Shown here: piece by piece, positions 34,931 to 44,902 of the stretch
Layout of the letters: the number at the start of each line of letters is the position of its first letter
How positions within the stretch are numbered: the stretch's first letter is position 1
Assembly (NCBI RefSeq): GCF_000420425.1
Contig: NZ_ATUX01000013.1
Coordinates: 1-64,000 of the forward strand
Length of the DNA stretch: 64,000 bases
Direction: 5' to 3'
From: Schaalia vaccimaxillae DSM 15804
Lineage (GTDB): Bacteria; Actinomycetota; Actinomycetes; Actinomycetales; Actinomycetaceae
The notes under the pieces: model-generated
What the model saw: the letters and a program-made list of their open reading frames with translations, nothing else
What the model was told of the DNA's origin: nothing
Database searches by the model: none
Translations under genes and position numbers: made by a program

Positions 34931-36121
34931 TCAGCCCACATCCTCGCGGGCCTGGATAAACGCAGCAACACAGGCCTCGACGTCGTCGGCGCTGTGCGCA
35001 GCCGACAACTGAACGCGAATACGCGCCTTGCCGTTGGGCACCACTGGGAATGAGAAAGCGGTAACGTACACGCCTAACTCGAGCATGCGCGAAGCAATAG
35101 CTCCGGCTTGGCGGGCGCCGTCTTCACCCGGGAACATCACCGCATGGATGGGGTGGGAACCCGGCAAGATCTCAAAACCTGCTTCAGTCATGCGCGACCG
35201 GAACAGCGCTGCCATCTCCCGCAGCTGGGCGCGCAAGTCGTCGGCCGTCGCCGCTAACCGCAGAGCTTCACGCGAACCGGCCACCACGGCCGGGGCCAAA
35301 GTATTGGAGAAGAGGTAGGGCCGCGCCTTTTGCCGAAGCATGTCAACCACTGCCTGACCTGCGGCGATGTAGCCGCCAGAAGCTCCACCCAGCGCCTTGC
35401 CGAGCGTCCCCGACAAGATATCGACGCGGTCTTGGACGCCGAAGAGTTCGGGCGTGCCGCGCCCGCCCTCGCCAACAAAACCTGTGGCGTGGGAGTCGTC
35501 GACCATGACCAGAGCCTCGAATTCTTCGGCCAGGTCGCAGATACCTTCAAGAGGCGCGTAGGAGCCGTCCATTGAGAACACGCCGTCGGTCACGATGATG
35601 ACTTGCTCGGCGCCGGCCTGGCGTGCGGCGATTAACTGCGCGCGCAGATCCTCCAGGTCTGCGTTGCGATACCTGTAACGAGCGGCCTTACACAGGCGGA
35701 TGCCGTCAATGAGCGAGGCATGGTTGAGCTCGTCGGAGATGATGGCATCGGCGGGGGTGAAGAGGGCTTCGAAAATACCCCCGTTGGCGTCGAAACAACT
35801 CGAGAAGAGAATGGCGTCGTCGGTGCCGAGGAAGGCGGCGATTTCGCGTTCCAGGTCGCGGTGCTGGTCCTGAGTGCCACAGATGAAGCGCACGGAACTC
35901 ATGCCAAATCCCCACTTGTCGAGGGCAGCTTTGGCGGCTTCGGCTGGCCCGGGATGTCCGGCCAGCCCGAGGTAATTGTTCGCGCAGAAGTTCAGCGCTT
36001 CACCTGCGGGGGTGGCGACCTGGGGTCCTTGGCGGCCAAGAATTTCTCGTTCAGCTTTGTAGAGGCCTGCTTCGCGGATGTCGTCGAGGGCGGCCTGGAG
36101 TTTGGGAGTCAGAGTGTCCAT
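34931..36121 (-). CDS. kbl: 2-amino-3-ketobutyrate CoA ligase (glycine C-acetyltransferase)
   Basis: Kbl splits 2-amino-3-ketobutyrate with CoA into glycine and acetyl-CoA. The 396-aa alpha-oxoamine synthase shows [22 protein letters not shown] (cofactor Asp and His) and the PLP lysine in [20 protein letters not shown] before ATG 36121 favours it over ATG 36133. It lies downstream of tdh on the same strand (about 200 nt), the usual threonine degradation pair. Confidence 0.94.
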   Translation of the reverse strand: MDTLTPKLQAALDDIREAGLYKAEREILGRQGPQVATPAGEALNFCANNYLGLAGHPGPAEAAKAALDKWGFGMSSVRFICGTQDQHRDLEREIAAFLGTDDAILFSSCFDANGGIFEALFTPADAIISDELNHASLIDGIRLCKAARYRYRNADLEDLRAQLIAARQAGAEQVIIVTDGVFSMDGSYAPLEGICDLAEEFEALVMVDDSHATGFVGEGGRGTPELFGVQDRVDILSGTLGKALGGASGGYIAAGQAVVDMLRQKARPYLFSNTLAPAVVAGSREALRLAATADDLRAQLREMAALFRSRMTEAGFEILPGSHPIHAVMFPGEDGARQAGAIASRMLELGVYVTAFSFPVVPNGKARIRVQLSAAHSADDVEACVAAFIQAREDVG

Positions 36122-36326
36122 GGGCTTCTCCATATTCGGCGTAGGTGGTTCGGAGTGAGTGAGCGTTAGCGGTTGGGTAGTGGCGCTTACTAGTAGATGT
36201 AGTGGCTTTTACTAGCGGGTTCTGGCTTTGGTCAGTGGCTACTGACTTTGGCCTGGTGCCCAACGGGTGGTCTGGATGGGAACAGTTGCTTTTGAAACGG
36301 TTTGGCTGGAATGAGTTGGCCTGGAA

Positions 36327-37385
36327 CTATGCCTCCCAGTCGAGTACGACTTTGCCTGCTGTTCCTGATGCTGCAGCGGCGAACGCATTCTCCCACTGCT
36401 CAGGTGTGAAGCGGTGGGTGATGATTGACCGCACGGATTCGCGAAGATTCGCTGAGGTTTCCATCATGTAGGTGGCCAGATACCAGGTGTCGAACATTTC
36501 GCGGCCGTACACACCTTTGATGGTGAGCATCCGCGTGATGACCTTTGACCAATCCACAGGGAAAGCGCCTTTGGGCAGCCCTAGTAGAGCAATGGTGGCG
36601 CCGTGGGTGCAGTGTTCGATGAGGGTAGCCATGCCACCGGGTGCTCCGGACATTTCGAGGCCGGCGTCGAAGCCTTCTTTGATTTCGAGTTCGGCCATGA
36701 TTTCAGGCAGTGTGCGTTCGGTGATGTTGACGGCCGCGTCTGCACCAGCTTGTGTCGCAAGTTCTAGGCGGCTGGGTTGCATGTCGGTGATGACAACGTG
36801 GCGTGCTCCTGCGTGTTTAGCGAGGGCGACGCACATGATGCCGATGGGTCCAGCTCCGGTGATCAGGACGTCCTGGCCAGTCAGTTCGAGCTGTTGGCAG
36901 GAATGTACTGCATTGCCGAGGGGGTCGAAGAGGGCACCGAGTTCCGGGTCGATGAGGTCAGGTTGGACCCAGACATTTCCTGCGGGAACGACGACGTAGT
37001 CGGCAAATCCACCGTCTTGGTTGACGCCGATGCCAATAGTGCGGATGCACATGTGGCGCCGTCCAGCACGGCAGTTTCGGCAGCGTCCACACACGATATG
37101 TCCTTCAACGCTGACGCGTTGGCCGACGTGGAGCTCGTCGCGGTCTGTGCCTTGTGCGACGCCGGGGCCGATCTCAACGATTTCGCCGCAAAACTCGTGT
37201 CCGAGTGTTTGCGGGGGAGTCAGCGACCCGGGTGCTCCACCGTCCCAGTTGAACAGGTGGACGTCGGTTCCGCACAGGCCTGCGCGTTGGACGCGGATCT
37301 TGACTTCTCCGAAGCCGGGAGTGGGTTCAGGAATGTCACACAGTTCCAGACCGGGGCCGGTGCTGGTCTTGCGAAGAGCACGCAT
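36327..37385 (-). CDS. tdh: L-threonine 3-dehydrogenase
   Basis: Tdh oxidises threonine to 2-amino-3-ketobutyrate with NAD+. The 352-aa zinc MDR protein has the catalytic Cys (GLCGTDVHLF), GHEF, the structural zinc site with four Cys (CGRCRNC, then MC), and NAD motif ITGAGPIGI. AAGGAG is 5 nt from the second ATG (37385) but only 2 nt from the first (37388), so 37385 is preferred. It forms a pathway with kbl. Confidence 0.93.
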   Translation of the reverse strand: MRALRKTSTGPGLELCDIPEPTPGFGEVKIRVQRAGLCGTDVHLFNWDGGAPGSLTPPQTLGHEFCGEIVEIGPGVAQGTDRDELHVGQRVSVEGHIVCGRCRNCRAGRRHMCIRTIGIGVNQDGGFADYVVVPAGNVWVQPDLIDPELGALFDPLGNAVHSCQQLELTGQDVLITGAGPIGIMCVALAKHAGARHVVITDMQPSRLELATQAGADAAVNITERTLPEIMAELEIKEGFDAGLEMSGAPGGMATLIEHCTHGATIALLGLPKGAFPVDWSKVITRMLTIKGVYGREMFDTWYLATYMMETSANLRESVRSIITHRFTPEQWENAFAAAASGTAGKVVLDWEA

Positions 37386-37469
37386 CATCGCTCCTTTACG
37401 GGGTTGAGCAGGCAGGGCACATCTATTGTGCGCTGTTTATTGTGCGTTCGAAGCCTTCGTGGAGGAAAC

Positions 37470-37592
37470 ACCCGCAGTTTTAACACAGTCGTGCCCCAAA
37501 GTCTTCAGAGCGAAAATCTTGCACCGCGCTGACCTGCGTAAACGCTGAGGGTCGGAAAAAGTGAGGGGATGACTGTGTCTGTTTTTGCGGGT
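37470..37592. repeat. 126-bp-type inverted-repeat element, copy 5, abutting a promoter
   Basis: Arms 37470-37492 (one base short) and 37569-37592 enclose a 76-nt spacer. The right end touches the TAGCCT -10 box of the methyltransferase gene, so the arm supplies its -35 region. Confidence 0.88.
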
Positions 37593-37598
37593 TAGCCT
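37593..37598 (+). promoter_or_regulatory. -10 box of leaderless methyltransferase promoter
   Basis: TAGCCT is followed by 6 nt and ATG 37605. The -35 position falls on ATGACTG in the right arm of repeat element copy 5. Confidence 0.5.
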
Positions 37599-37604
37599 GG
37601 TGAC

Positions 37605-39374
37605 ATGACTGATTGTGCTGCAGAAAACGCTTCTTTACTGAGTCGTTCGCCTTCGGGAGCTGTCGCGGCAAACGCGTCGAACTGGGATGACGAATCAGCC
37701 CCCGTGCCTGTCCGAGACGAAAAGATGATTCGGAAGTTTCGAGCCGATGTGGAGGCGGCCGAATGGACGGTTGATGGGCTGAATGCGATGTTGTCGCGCG
37801 GGGCCAGTGAAGCCCTCATGCGTGACCAGCGCATTCCGGCTTTGGTGGAGCTGCGTGGTCGCGAAGAAGCTGCCGCGGTACTGACGCGTTTCTTTGTTTT
37901 AGGCTCGAATGAGGAACGCGCTGTTCTTGACGCAGCGCTCCCAACTTTGGGCGCCGATGGTGCAGTGGCTTTGGGTCTTGCTCGTCCGACTCGCACCGTC
38001 GATGATGCGGGTGCTCTAGCGGGTGCTCCCGCCGGCACAGTCACTCGGGCTCTGACCGGAAGTGGCACAGTCACGCCCGCTGATACGGGTCACATCCCCG
38101 AAAGCGAAACACTCACCGCCCTTTTCGACGTCCGTCCCCACGCGGCCACCCTGCCTAGTCCGGATGCGCTGGACGACCCAGAAGCCGAACGAGACTTCAA
38201 CTGGTGGGTGGTCTCTGACCTAGGTGAGGCTCAAACTGGCCGCCCCTTGCACGCCGACCACGTGCTGGGAATTGGAGGGGCCACGATGAGCCTCCTCGGC
38301 CTGACAATCCGTCGCCGTTTTGGCTCCGCCCTCGACCTGGGTTGCGGCTGCGGAATCCAGGCGCTCTACCTGGCCACTCACTGCGACCGCGTCGTCGCAA
38401 CAGACCTTTCCGAGAGAGCCTGCGATCTGACGCGCTTCAACGCCATGCTCAACGGCGCCAACATTGACGTGCGGCAGGGATCCCTTTTTGAACCGGTATC
38501 GGGCGAAAGTTTTGACCTGATCGTCTCCAACCCGCCCTTTGTGATCACTCCTGACTCTGTGCGAGCCGAGGGCGCTGCCGGAATGTTCGAGTATCGCGAC
38601 GGAGGCATGGATCGCGACAATCTCATCCGCACGGTTGTGCGCCAAGCTCCTGACCACCTGGCTGCCGGCGGCATCGTTCAGATGTTGGCGAATTGGGAGA
38701 TTCCGGCTGAGTGTGACCCGGATACGCAGTGGTCAGGCCGTGTCCAGGAGTGGTTGGATGACCTGCCTGTGGATGCATGGATCGTTCAGCGCGATGTCCT
38801 CGATCCGGCTCGCTACGTGGATATGTGGATCCGCGATTCTGGCGGCCAGCTGGTGGATCGCAAGGTATTCGAAGAGACCTTCGCCTCGTGGCTGGAAGAT
38901 TTCCGCAAAGCGGGCGTTGGTGCCATCGGAATGGGCTTCATTGCGTTGCGCCGTCTGGCCGAGGACGCTGCCAAGGTCGAGCCCGCCCTCGTATTTGACA
39001 GTGAACTAACGGGTCAGGCTCCGCGCGGAGTGGATGTTGACCAGGCCCTGAGCACTTTGCGTTTGCCTGCGGAGCTGTGGGATTTGACCCTGGAGCGCGC
39101 TGATGATGTGACGGAGGAACGCCATTATGTTCCCGGCACAACGGATCCGACGGTGATGATTCTCCACCAAGGCGCGGGTCTGGGCCGGTCGATCGCGGTG
39201 GGTACTGCGGCCAGCGCAATTGTAGGTGCGTCTGATGGTGAGCTGACTGTCGGCCAGATTACGGCGGCGGTGGCGATGCTCACCGAACGCGATGTCGAGG
39301 ATGTGCGCCGTGAGGTTGAAGAACCTCTACGTAGCCTGATTCGGGCGGGCATGCTGCGTTTGTCGCGATGCTGA
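37605..39374 (+). CDS. Class I SAM-dependent methyltransferase, three-domain actinobacterial type
   Basis: The product is 589 aa. An N-terminal helical region (~35-230) precedes a Rossmann methyltransferase domain with ALDLGCGCGIQAL (SAM motif I, near residue 247) and SNPPFVI (motif IV). NPPF/NPPY marks enzymes acting on amino groups of bases or glutamine (RsmC, PrmC and DNA N6 types). A C-terminal domain of ~170 residues resembles a winged helix (LTVGQITAAVAMLTERDVEDV). The likely substrate is rRNA or a translation protein, but I cannot choose. It stands alone with its own promoter. Confidence 0.85.
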   Translation: MTDCAAENASLLSRSPSGAVAANASNWDDESAPVPVRDEKMIRKFRADVEAAEWTVDGLNAMLSRGASEALMRDQRIPALVELRGREEAAAVLTRFFVLGSNEERAVLDAALPTLGADGAVALGLARPTRTVDDAGALAGAPAGTVTRALTGSGTVTPADTGHIPESETLTALFDVRPHAATLPSPDALDDPEAERDFNWWVVSDLGEAQTGRPLHADHVLGIGGATMSLLGLTIRRRFGSALDLGCGCGIQALYLATHCDRVVATDLSERACDLTRFNAMLNGANIDVRQGSLFEPVSGESFDLIVSNPPFVITPDSVRAEGAAGMFEYRDGGMDRDNLIRTVVRQAPDHLAAGGIVQMLANWEIPAECDPDTQWSGRVQEWLDDLPVDAWIVQRDVLDPARYVDMWIRDSGGQLVDRKVFEETFASWLEDFRKAGVGAIGMGFIALRRLAEDAAKVEPALVFDSELTGQAPRGVDVDQALSTLRLPAELWDLTLERADDVTEERHYVPGTTDPTVMILHQGAGLGRSIAVGTAASAIVGASDGELTVGQITAAVAMLTERDVEDVRREVEEPLRSLIRAGMLRLSRC

Positions 39375-39418
39375 AGTCCGGTGACATGTAGCCTGCGGTT
39401 TTTAGGCCGGAGTTGCGG

Positions 39419-39943
39419 TTATCGCTGCCGTTTGAGCGCGATGAGTTGGCGCGTGTATCCCAAGGCTGGGACGGTGACGTAGATCGTGGGGAATGCAACG
39501 AGGGCGACCAGCGCGGCTTCGAGGGCATCGTGAATATCCGTGTAGCTAATGAGTATGAACACAGCGACGAGGGCGACCAGCGCGATGCCTGCGAACTTGA
39601 GGAACCGGTTGCGCTGGGTTGTGATCTCGGTGATGCGCGATTCGTATGCCTGGGGCACAGGGACAGTCCCTATGGGAGCTCGAAAGACGTGGATGCGCCC
39701 ATGTGAGACGACGTGTTCCCAGCCGGCAATGGCGTATTGGCCGAAGTATTCGTCTGTTGGGTCGTCCTGGTAAGCGATGTCGAATTCGGCTTCCTCAGCG
39801 GGAGCTTTTTCGAACATCCAGCCGTTCGCATCCAGGGAAATACCGGTGAGTTTTTGCCCTTTACGGGCTTGGGCCCGGAAGAGCTGCACCTCTCGGTCAG
39901 GGTTGAAAGACATGCCGGATGCGAATCGCTGTGTGGTTTCCAC
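39419..39943 (-). CDS. DUF2812-like membrane protein
   Basis: The product is 174 aa. The first ~115 residues are soluble (QLFRAQARKGQKLTGI, then EFDIAYQDDPTDEYF), as in DUF2812 proteins, where the domain is thought to sense or bind a partner. Two hydrophobic segments follow (FAGIALVALVAVFILISY and ALVALVAFPTIYVTV). It starts at GTG 39943, 6 nt after a TACCCT box. DUF2812 genes often pair with a PadR regulator; none is adjacent here. Confidence 0.75.
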   Translation of the reverse strand: METTQRFASGMSFNPDREVQLFRAQARKGQKLTGISLDANGWMFEKAPAEEAEFDIAYQDDPTDEYFGQYAIAGWEHVVSHGRIHVFRAPIGTVPVPQAYESRITEITTQRNRFLKFAGIALVALVAVFILISYTDIHDALEAALVALVAFPTIYVTVPALGYTRQLIALKRQR

Positions 39944-39949
39944 GCTCTA

Positions 39950-39955
39950 AGGGTA
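39950..39955 (-). promoter_or_regulatory. -10 box of leaderless DUF2812-like gene
   Basis: TACCCT on the minus strand ends 6 nt before GTG 39943; no ribosome binding site is present. Confidence 0.5.
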
Positions 39956-39990
39956 CGGGGTCGAAAGGGCGTTTTACGCGCGAGTCCAAG

Positions 39991-41003
39991 TCATGCGTGG
40001 GTCCAAGGGAGGAGAGTCTCCCAATCGAGAGGAAACCCCATTGATTCGATGGTTAAGGTAGAGCCGGACCCTTCGGTGATCGTTTTTGGGAACTTTCGAA
40101 TTTGAGTGCGTAAGTCGCGTGGCCAGAAGCTGCCCAAAGGATGCTGTGTGAGCATGTAGGCGAGGAGTGTGAAGGGAGTATAGACCCTCTTCTGCGGCGC
40201 AGAGTCTGCCAAGTGTCCTAAGACATCAGGGGCAACTAGGGCATTCGATCGGATCTTGAGTTGGCGTTTTGTGGTGCTGTTGAAGAGTCGTTGGCCGTGT
40301 GCACAAATGTTTCGTAGGTCCACGAAAGCGCGCGTCCACTTTGTCAGAGAAGCCCCATGCTTGATGCCAAAGTTTCGAGCCACGGTATTGAGATCATCGT
40401 CATGTAGAAGATCCATAAAATACGGCAGCGAACCGAAGGAAAGGACGTCTAGTGCAGTCCAGATCGGTACAGGCTCGCCGTACTTGATGAGATGGTGTGC
40501 GACAGCATCCTTTTCTCGTGCATTGTGGACTCCTTCATCGACCGTGGCCTTCCATGCTTCGAGAAGGGTGTCGTAGGGATCCCTGCCTATACGACCAGTT
40601 TTGTCGGGGGTTGAGTGATCCTTCGGGCATGTCGATGTGAGAGTACTTGCCTCGCTGTGAAACAACGGATATCAAAGCGGCGCGCAGGCGGAATTCGAAT
40701 TCAAGGAGTCCTTCTAGAACGACTCTGCGAAGACGATGATCAAAATGGAATAGCTTCATGACTTGTTCATGAGTTGCACCGCTGATGAAAACATCGTTAC
40801 GAAATACTCGGCGCGTTGGGTCTTGAAGCTCCGGGGCCAGTGGGATACGTAGGGGGGTAGCGATATCCGCCGAGCCGGTGGTAGCCGTAGGCAGCTAGAT
40901 CGAGCAGCGCTTTGTCCTGATCGGCGATGATGAGACCGCGTGCTTTGAGAATCTTGATTAGCTCCTCATCTGTATGAGGAGTTTTCGTAAAATTCCCTGT
41001 CAT
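39991..41003 (-). pseudogene. Abi_2 (AbiD/F-type) abortive-infection gene with two frameshifts in C-runs
   Basis: Three consecutive frames together give an Abi_2 protein of about 335 aa. The first (from ATG 41003) has DEELIKILKARGLIIADQDK and YGYHRLGGYRYP. The second has RVFRNDVFISGATHEQVMKL and FDHRLRRVVLEGLLEFEFRL. The third has DPYDTLLEAW, SFGSLPYFMDLL and LRNICAHGQRLF. The frame changes at a run of six C (plus-strand Gs at 40855) and again at a run of five C near 40610. Removing one C at each site restores a single frame. The family gives phage defence in lactococci and is HEPN-related. Phase variation, decay or sequence error all fit. Confidence 0.75.
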
Positions 41004-41274
41004 TCGTGCATCGTATAAAAGAAAACCGCCCCATGATGGCAAGCCAACAGCGGGGGACGGTGTCTAGTAGTGAAAATACTACCATCGTTCCCGCATAAGA
41101 TTTAGACGGTACCGAGGTGAAGTTGTGAGCGTCACTCAAAAGCTGTGACCGAGCGGACCCACCGAAGTAAGACTGGGAACTGGAAATGAGGGCGGTCCGT
41201 TGTAAGGTCAGCGGAGCACATTCACTTCGTCCTCGTGTACGAGGGCGGGACCACTCATCGGAAGGTCAGGGAAC

Positions 41275-44037
41275 ATGGGAGCGTCCAAGCTGGTTATCGT
41301 GGAGTCCCCCGCGAAGGCTGCGACGATCGAGGGATACCTCGGCCCGGACTATCACGTTACCGCGTCGATCGGGCATATCCGCGACCTGCCCCAACCCAAG
41401 GAGCTTCCCACTGAGATGAAGAAGGGGCCTTTTGGTCGCTTCGCTGTCGATGTCGAGAACGGCTTTACTCCTTATTACACGGTGAATCCCGATAAGAAGA
41501 AGAAAGTCGCGGAGCTCAAGCGTGCTCTCAAAGAAGCCGACGAGCTTTACCTGGCCACTGATGAGGACCGCGAGGGCGAGGCCATTGCGTGGCACCTGTT
41601 GGAGGTGCTTAAACCCAAGATTCCCGTCAAGCGCATGGTATTCCACGAGATCACCAAGGAAGCGATCAGTCGGGCGCTTGAAAACACTCGGGACTTGGAC
41701 ACGGACCTGGTCGATGCCCAGGAAACGCGCCGCATCCTCGACCGCCTCTATGGGTATGAGGTGTCTCCGCTGCTGTGGCGCAAGATTCGCCCATCTTTGT
41801 CGGCTGGACGTGTCCAGTCTGTGGCCACGCGCCTGGTGGTTGATAAGGAACGTGAGCGTATGGCTCACGTGTCGGCCGAATACTGGTCGATTGATGTGGT
41901 TGCTCAGGCCAAGGGTGAGTCTTTTGCCGCTCGTGTCGCCCAGGTCGATGGGCACAGCGTTGCCACCGGCTCTGACTTTTCAGAGAAGGGTCGCCTCTCA
42001 GATAAGGCCAACAAGGCTGGCGCTCTGCATTTGACGGCTGAGCGTGCCCAGGCCCTGGCCCAAGCGTTGGAGGCGTCGACCTCGTCCGTTGTGGATTCGG
42101 TGACGCAAAAGCCGTACCGGCGCCGCCCGGCTGCCCCATTCACTACGTCGACTCTGCAGCAGGAGGCTTCGCGCAAGCTCCACTGGAACGCGTCGTCGAC
42201 GATGCGTACCGCCCAGTCTTTGTACGAGTCCGGCTACATCACTTATATGCGCACGGATTCGACGGCGCTGTCTAGCCAGGCGGTTGCGGCTGCTCGTCAA
42301 CAGGCTGCGGATTTGTATGGCCAGGAGGCTGTGGCCGATAAGCCGCGCGTGTATGGCAAGGTCGCTAAGGGAGCGCAGGAGGCGCACGAGGCGATCCGCC
42401 CGGCGGGCGATCATTTCCGTACTCCGGACCAGGTTGCCGGTCAGCTGACTCGCACCCAGCTCGCGCTGTATGACTTGATTTGGAAGCGCACGATTGCCTC
42501 GCAGATGGCTGACGCCGTGGGCTTTACCGCCACGATCAAGATCTTGACGGGTGTGTCTTTGGATGATGGCCGTCATGATGTGATTTCGTCGGCCTCGGGC
42601 ACGGTCATCACGGCCCCGGGTTTCCGCCTCGCCTATGAGGAGGGCCGCGACAAGGGCCGTTACGACGCGGAAAAGACTGACGATTCTGAGAAGGTTTTGC
42701 CCGATGTGGCCGAGGGCGATCCGGCGAACGTGCAGGATGCGACCCCGCAGGGCCATCAGACGCAGCCTCCGGGCCGGTACACGGAAGCCACTTTGGTCAA
42801 GACTATGGAAGAGCTGGGTATTGGTCGGCCTTCCACCTACGCTGCGACAATCCAGACGATTTCAGATCGCGGTTATGTCACTCACCGCGGTCAATACCTG
42901 GTGCCGTCGTGGTTGGCGTTTTCTGTGACGCGCCTGTTGGAAGACAATTTGGCGAACCTGGTGGACTACGATTTCACGGCCTCGATGGAGTCTGACTTGG
43001 ACCGGATTGCCGCCGGAGACGAAAACGGTACGGCTTTCCTGACGTCGTTCTTCCTGGGCGACAACGGTAAGGGTGATTCGGGCGGCCTGCAGCACCAGGT
43101 GGCCTCTTTGGGTGATGACATTGACGCGCGCGCGGTCAACTCACTGGAGTTGGCTGATGGTGTGACTCTACGCGTTGGCCGCTATGGCCCGTACCTAGAG
43201 AAGGCTGATGGTAGCCGCGCCAACATTCCTGAAGATGTTGCCCCTGACGAGGTCGATGCCGACAAGATTGCTGAGCTTTTCGCGTTGGCAGCTGACGATG
43301 GTCGTGAACTGGGCGTGGACCCCGAGTCTGGCAACATGCTGGTGGCAAAGAATGGCCGTTTCGGCCCGTATATCACCGAGGTTTTGCCCGAGGTTGACGA
43401 GGTCGAAGACACACCTAAGGGCCGCAAGGCTGCCAAGCCGAAGCCTCGAACCGCTTCGCTTTTCAAATCGATGGACTTGGCGACGGTGACTCTGGACGAA
43501 GCCCTCAAGCTGTTGTCTTTGCCGCGCGAGGTTGGTGTTGATCCCGCTTCGGGCGATGTCATTACTGCCCAGAACGGCCGCTATGGGCCGTATTTGAAGA
43601 AGGGCGCAGATTCACGCACCCTCCAATCTGAAGACCAGCTGCTGTCGATCACTTTGGATGAGGCCTTGGCGATTTACGCTCAGCCAAAGACTCGCGGGCG
43701 AGGCACTGCCAAGCCGCCGTTGCGTGAGTTTGGTGAGGATCCGATTTCGCAGAAGAAGGTCGTGGTCAAGGACGGGCGTTTTGGCCCGTACATTACGGAC
43801 GGCGAAACGAATGTGACGGTTCCGCGCGCTGAATCCGTTGAGGACTTGACTCAGGAGCGTGCTTTCGAGTTGCTTGCGGATAAGCGCGCCAAGGGGCCTG
43901 CTCCCAAACGAGGGCGAGCCGCCACCAAGAAGACGACCACCCGCAAGACTGCTGCCAAGAAGACCACAACGCGTAAGGCGGCTGCGAAGAAGACCACTTC
44001 GAAGGCTTCCACCAAGAAGGGGGACACTGATGCCTGA
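41275..44037 (+). CDS. topA: DNA topoisomerase I
   Basis: TopA relaxes negative supercoils. The 920-aa protein has a Toprim domain (KLVIVESPAKA, then DEDREGEAIAWH), the catalytic Tyr in GYITYMRTDS (near residue 324), and four C-terminal repeats of the actinobacterial type without zinc fingers (each with RYGPYL or GRFGPYI). It ends in a Lys/Ala/Thr tail of ~45 residues, as in mycobacterial TopA, where the basic tail gives processivity. The last 8 nt overlap tmk, linking topA-tmk-holB in one operon. Confidence 0.97.
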   Translation: MGASKLVIVESPAKAATIEGYLGPDYHVTASIGHIRDLPQPKELPTEMKKGPFGRFAVDVENGFTPYYTVNPDKKKKVAELKRALKEADELYLATDEDREGEAIAWHLLEVLKPKIPVKRMVFHEITKEAISRALENTRDLDTDLVDAQETRRILDRLYGYEVSPLLWRKIRPSLSAGRVQSVATRLVVDKERERMAHVSAEYWSIDVVAQAKGESFAARVAQVDGHSVATGSDFSEKGRLSDKANKAGALHLTAERAQALAQALEASTSSVVDSVTQKPYRRRPAAPFTTSTLQQEASRKLHWNASSTMRTAQSLYESGYITYMRTDSTALSSQAVAAARQQAADLYGQEAVADKPRVYGKVAKGAQEAHEAIRPAGDHFRTPDQVAGQLTRTQLALYDLIWKRTIASQMADAVGFTATIKILTGVSLDDGRHDVISSASGTVITAPGFRLAYEEGRDKGRYDAEKTDDSEKVLPDVAEGDPANVQDATPQGHQTQPPGRYTEATLVKTMEELGIGRPSTYAATIQTISDRGYVTHRGQYLVPSWLAFSVTRLLEDNLANLVDYDFTASMESDLDRIAAGDENGTAFLTSFFLGDNGKGDSGGLQHQVASLGDDIDARAVNSLELADGVTLRVGRYGPYLEKADGSRANIPEDVAPDEVDADKIAELFALAADDGRELGVDPESGNMLVAKNGRFGPYITEVLPEVDEVEDTPKGRKAAKPKPRTASLFKSMDLATVTLDEALKLLSLPREVGVDPASGDVITAQNGRYGPYLKKGADSRTLQSEDQLLSITLDEALAIYAQPKTRGRGTAKPPLREFGEDPISQKKVVVKDGRFGPYITDGETNVTVPRAESVEDLTQERAFELLADKRAKGPAPKRGRAATKKTTTRKTAAKKTTTRKAAAKKTTSKASTKKGDTDA

Positions 44038-44902
44038 CGGCGGAGTATTCATCACCTTCGAGGGCGGGGACGGTTCGGGTAAATCCACCCAGATTCAGCG
44101 GGTCCGCCATTGGTTTGAAGAGCGCGGCTTCGAGGTTTTGGTAACCCGTGAACCCGGTGGCACCGAGCTCGGGTCAGAGATCCGACGCCTCGTCCAAAAC
44201 GGACCCGAAGATGTGGATCCGCGCACCGAAGCCCTACTGTATGCCGCCGACCGCGCCTACCACGTCGCCACTGTGGTGCGCCCAGCTTTAGAACGTGGCG
44301 CTATTGTTTTGGCTGACCGGTATATCGATTCCTCATTGGCCTACCAGGGGGCGGCTCGCTCTTTGGGCGTTGATGAGATCCGCGCTTTGTCAGCGTGGGC
44401 GACGAACACCCTTGACCCGGCTTTAACTTTCCTTTTGGATCTGCCTCCCGAGGTGGGCGCACGCCGTCGCACTGATGCTCCGGATCGCATGGAACGCGAG
44501 TCCATGGATTTCCATGAACGAGTACGCCACGAATACTTGCGTTTGGCGGATGCCGAACCCGAACGCATCGTTGTCATCGATGCGGTTGGCACCCCAGACG
44601 AAGTGTTTTCGGAGATCCGCGGTGTCCTGGTTGAACGCTTCGAAGACACCGGTATTGCTGCGAAGAATGTTCCCGCCGAGGCCGCGACTGCTTCGAACGC
44701 CTCGCTGTCGGCCGTAAAAGGTGGCAATGATGGCTCCGGCCACGAGGAAACACAAACAACGTCAAAGCGCGCCGCCTCCACGCGTAACGCCTCCATGGAC
44801 GCCGCTTCGGCGAAAGATACGAAGCCAGCGACCATGGTGGGCGTCCTCGGCGTGGAATCTCAAGACACCCTGTGGGACGCATCTGAGGGTGGCCTACTGT
44901 GA
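44030..44902 (+). CDS. tmk: Thymidylate kinase with C-terminal extension
   Basis: Tmk phosphorylates dTMP to dTDP. The first ~205 residues are the kinase: P-loop FEGGDGSGKST (9-19), DRYIDSSLAYQG and an RMERE lid region. A further ~80 residues are Ala/Ser/Thr-rich and low in complexity, absent from normal ~210-aa enzymes. ATG 44030 overlaps topA, and the stop overlaps the GTG of holB. Confidence 0.95.
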   Translation: MPDGGVFITFEGGDGSGKSTQIQRVRHWFEERGFEVLVTREPGGTELGSEIRRLVQNGPEDVDPRTEALLYAADRAYHVATVVRPALERGAIVLADRYIDSSLAYQGAARSLGVDEIRALSAWATNTLDPALTFLLDLPPEVGARRRTDAPDRMERESMDFHERVRHEYLRLADAEPERIVVIDAVGTPDEVFSEIRGVLVERFEDTGIAAKNVPAEAATASNASLSAVKGGNDGSGHEETQTTSKRAASTRNASMDAASAKDTKPATMVGVLGVESQDTLWDASEGGLL

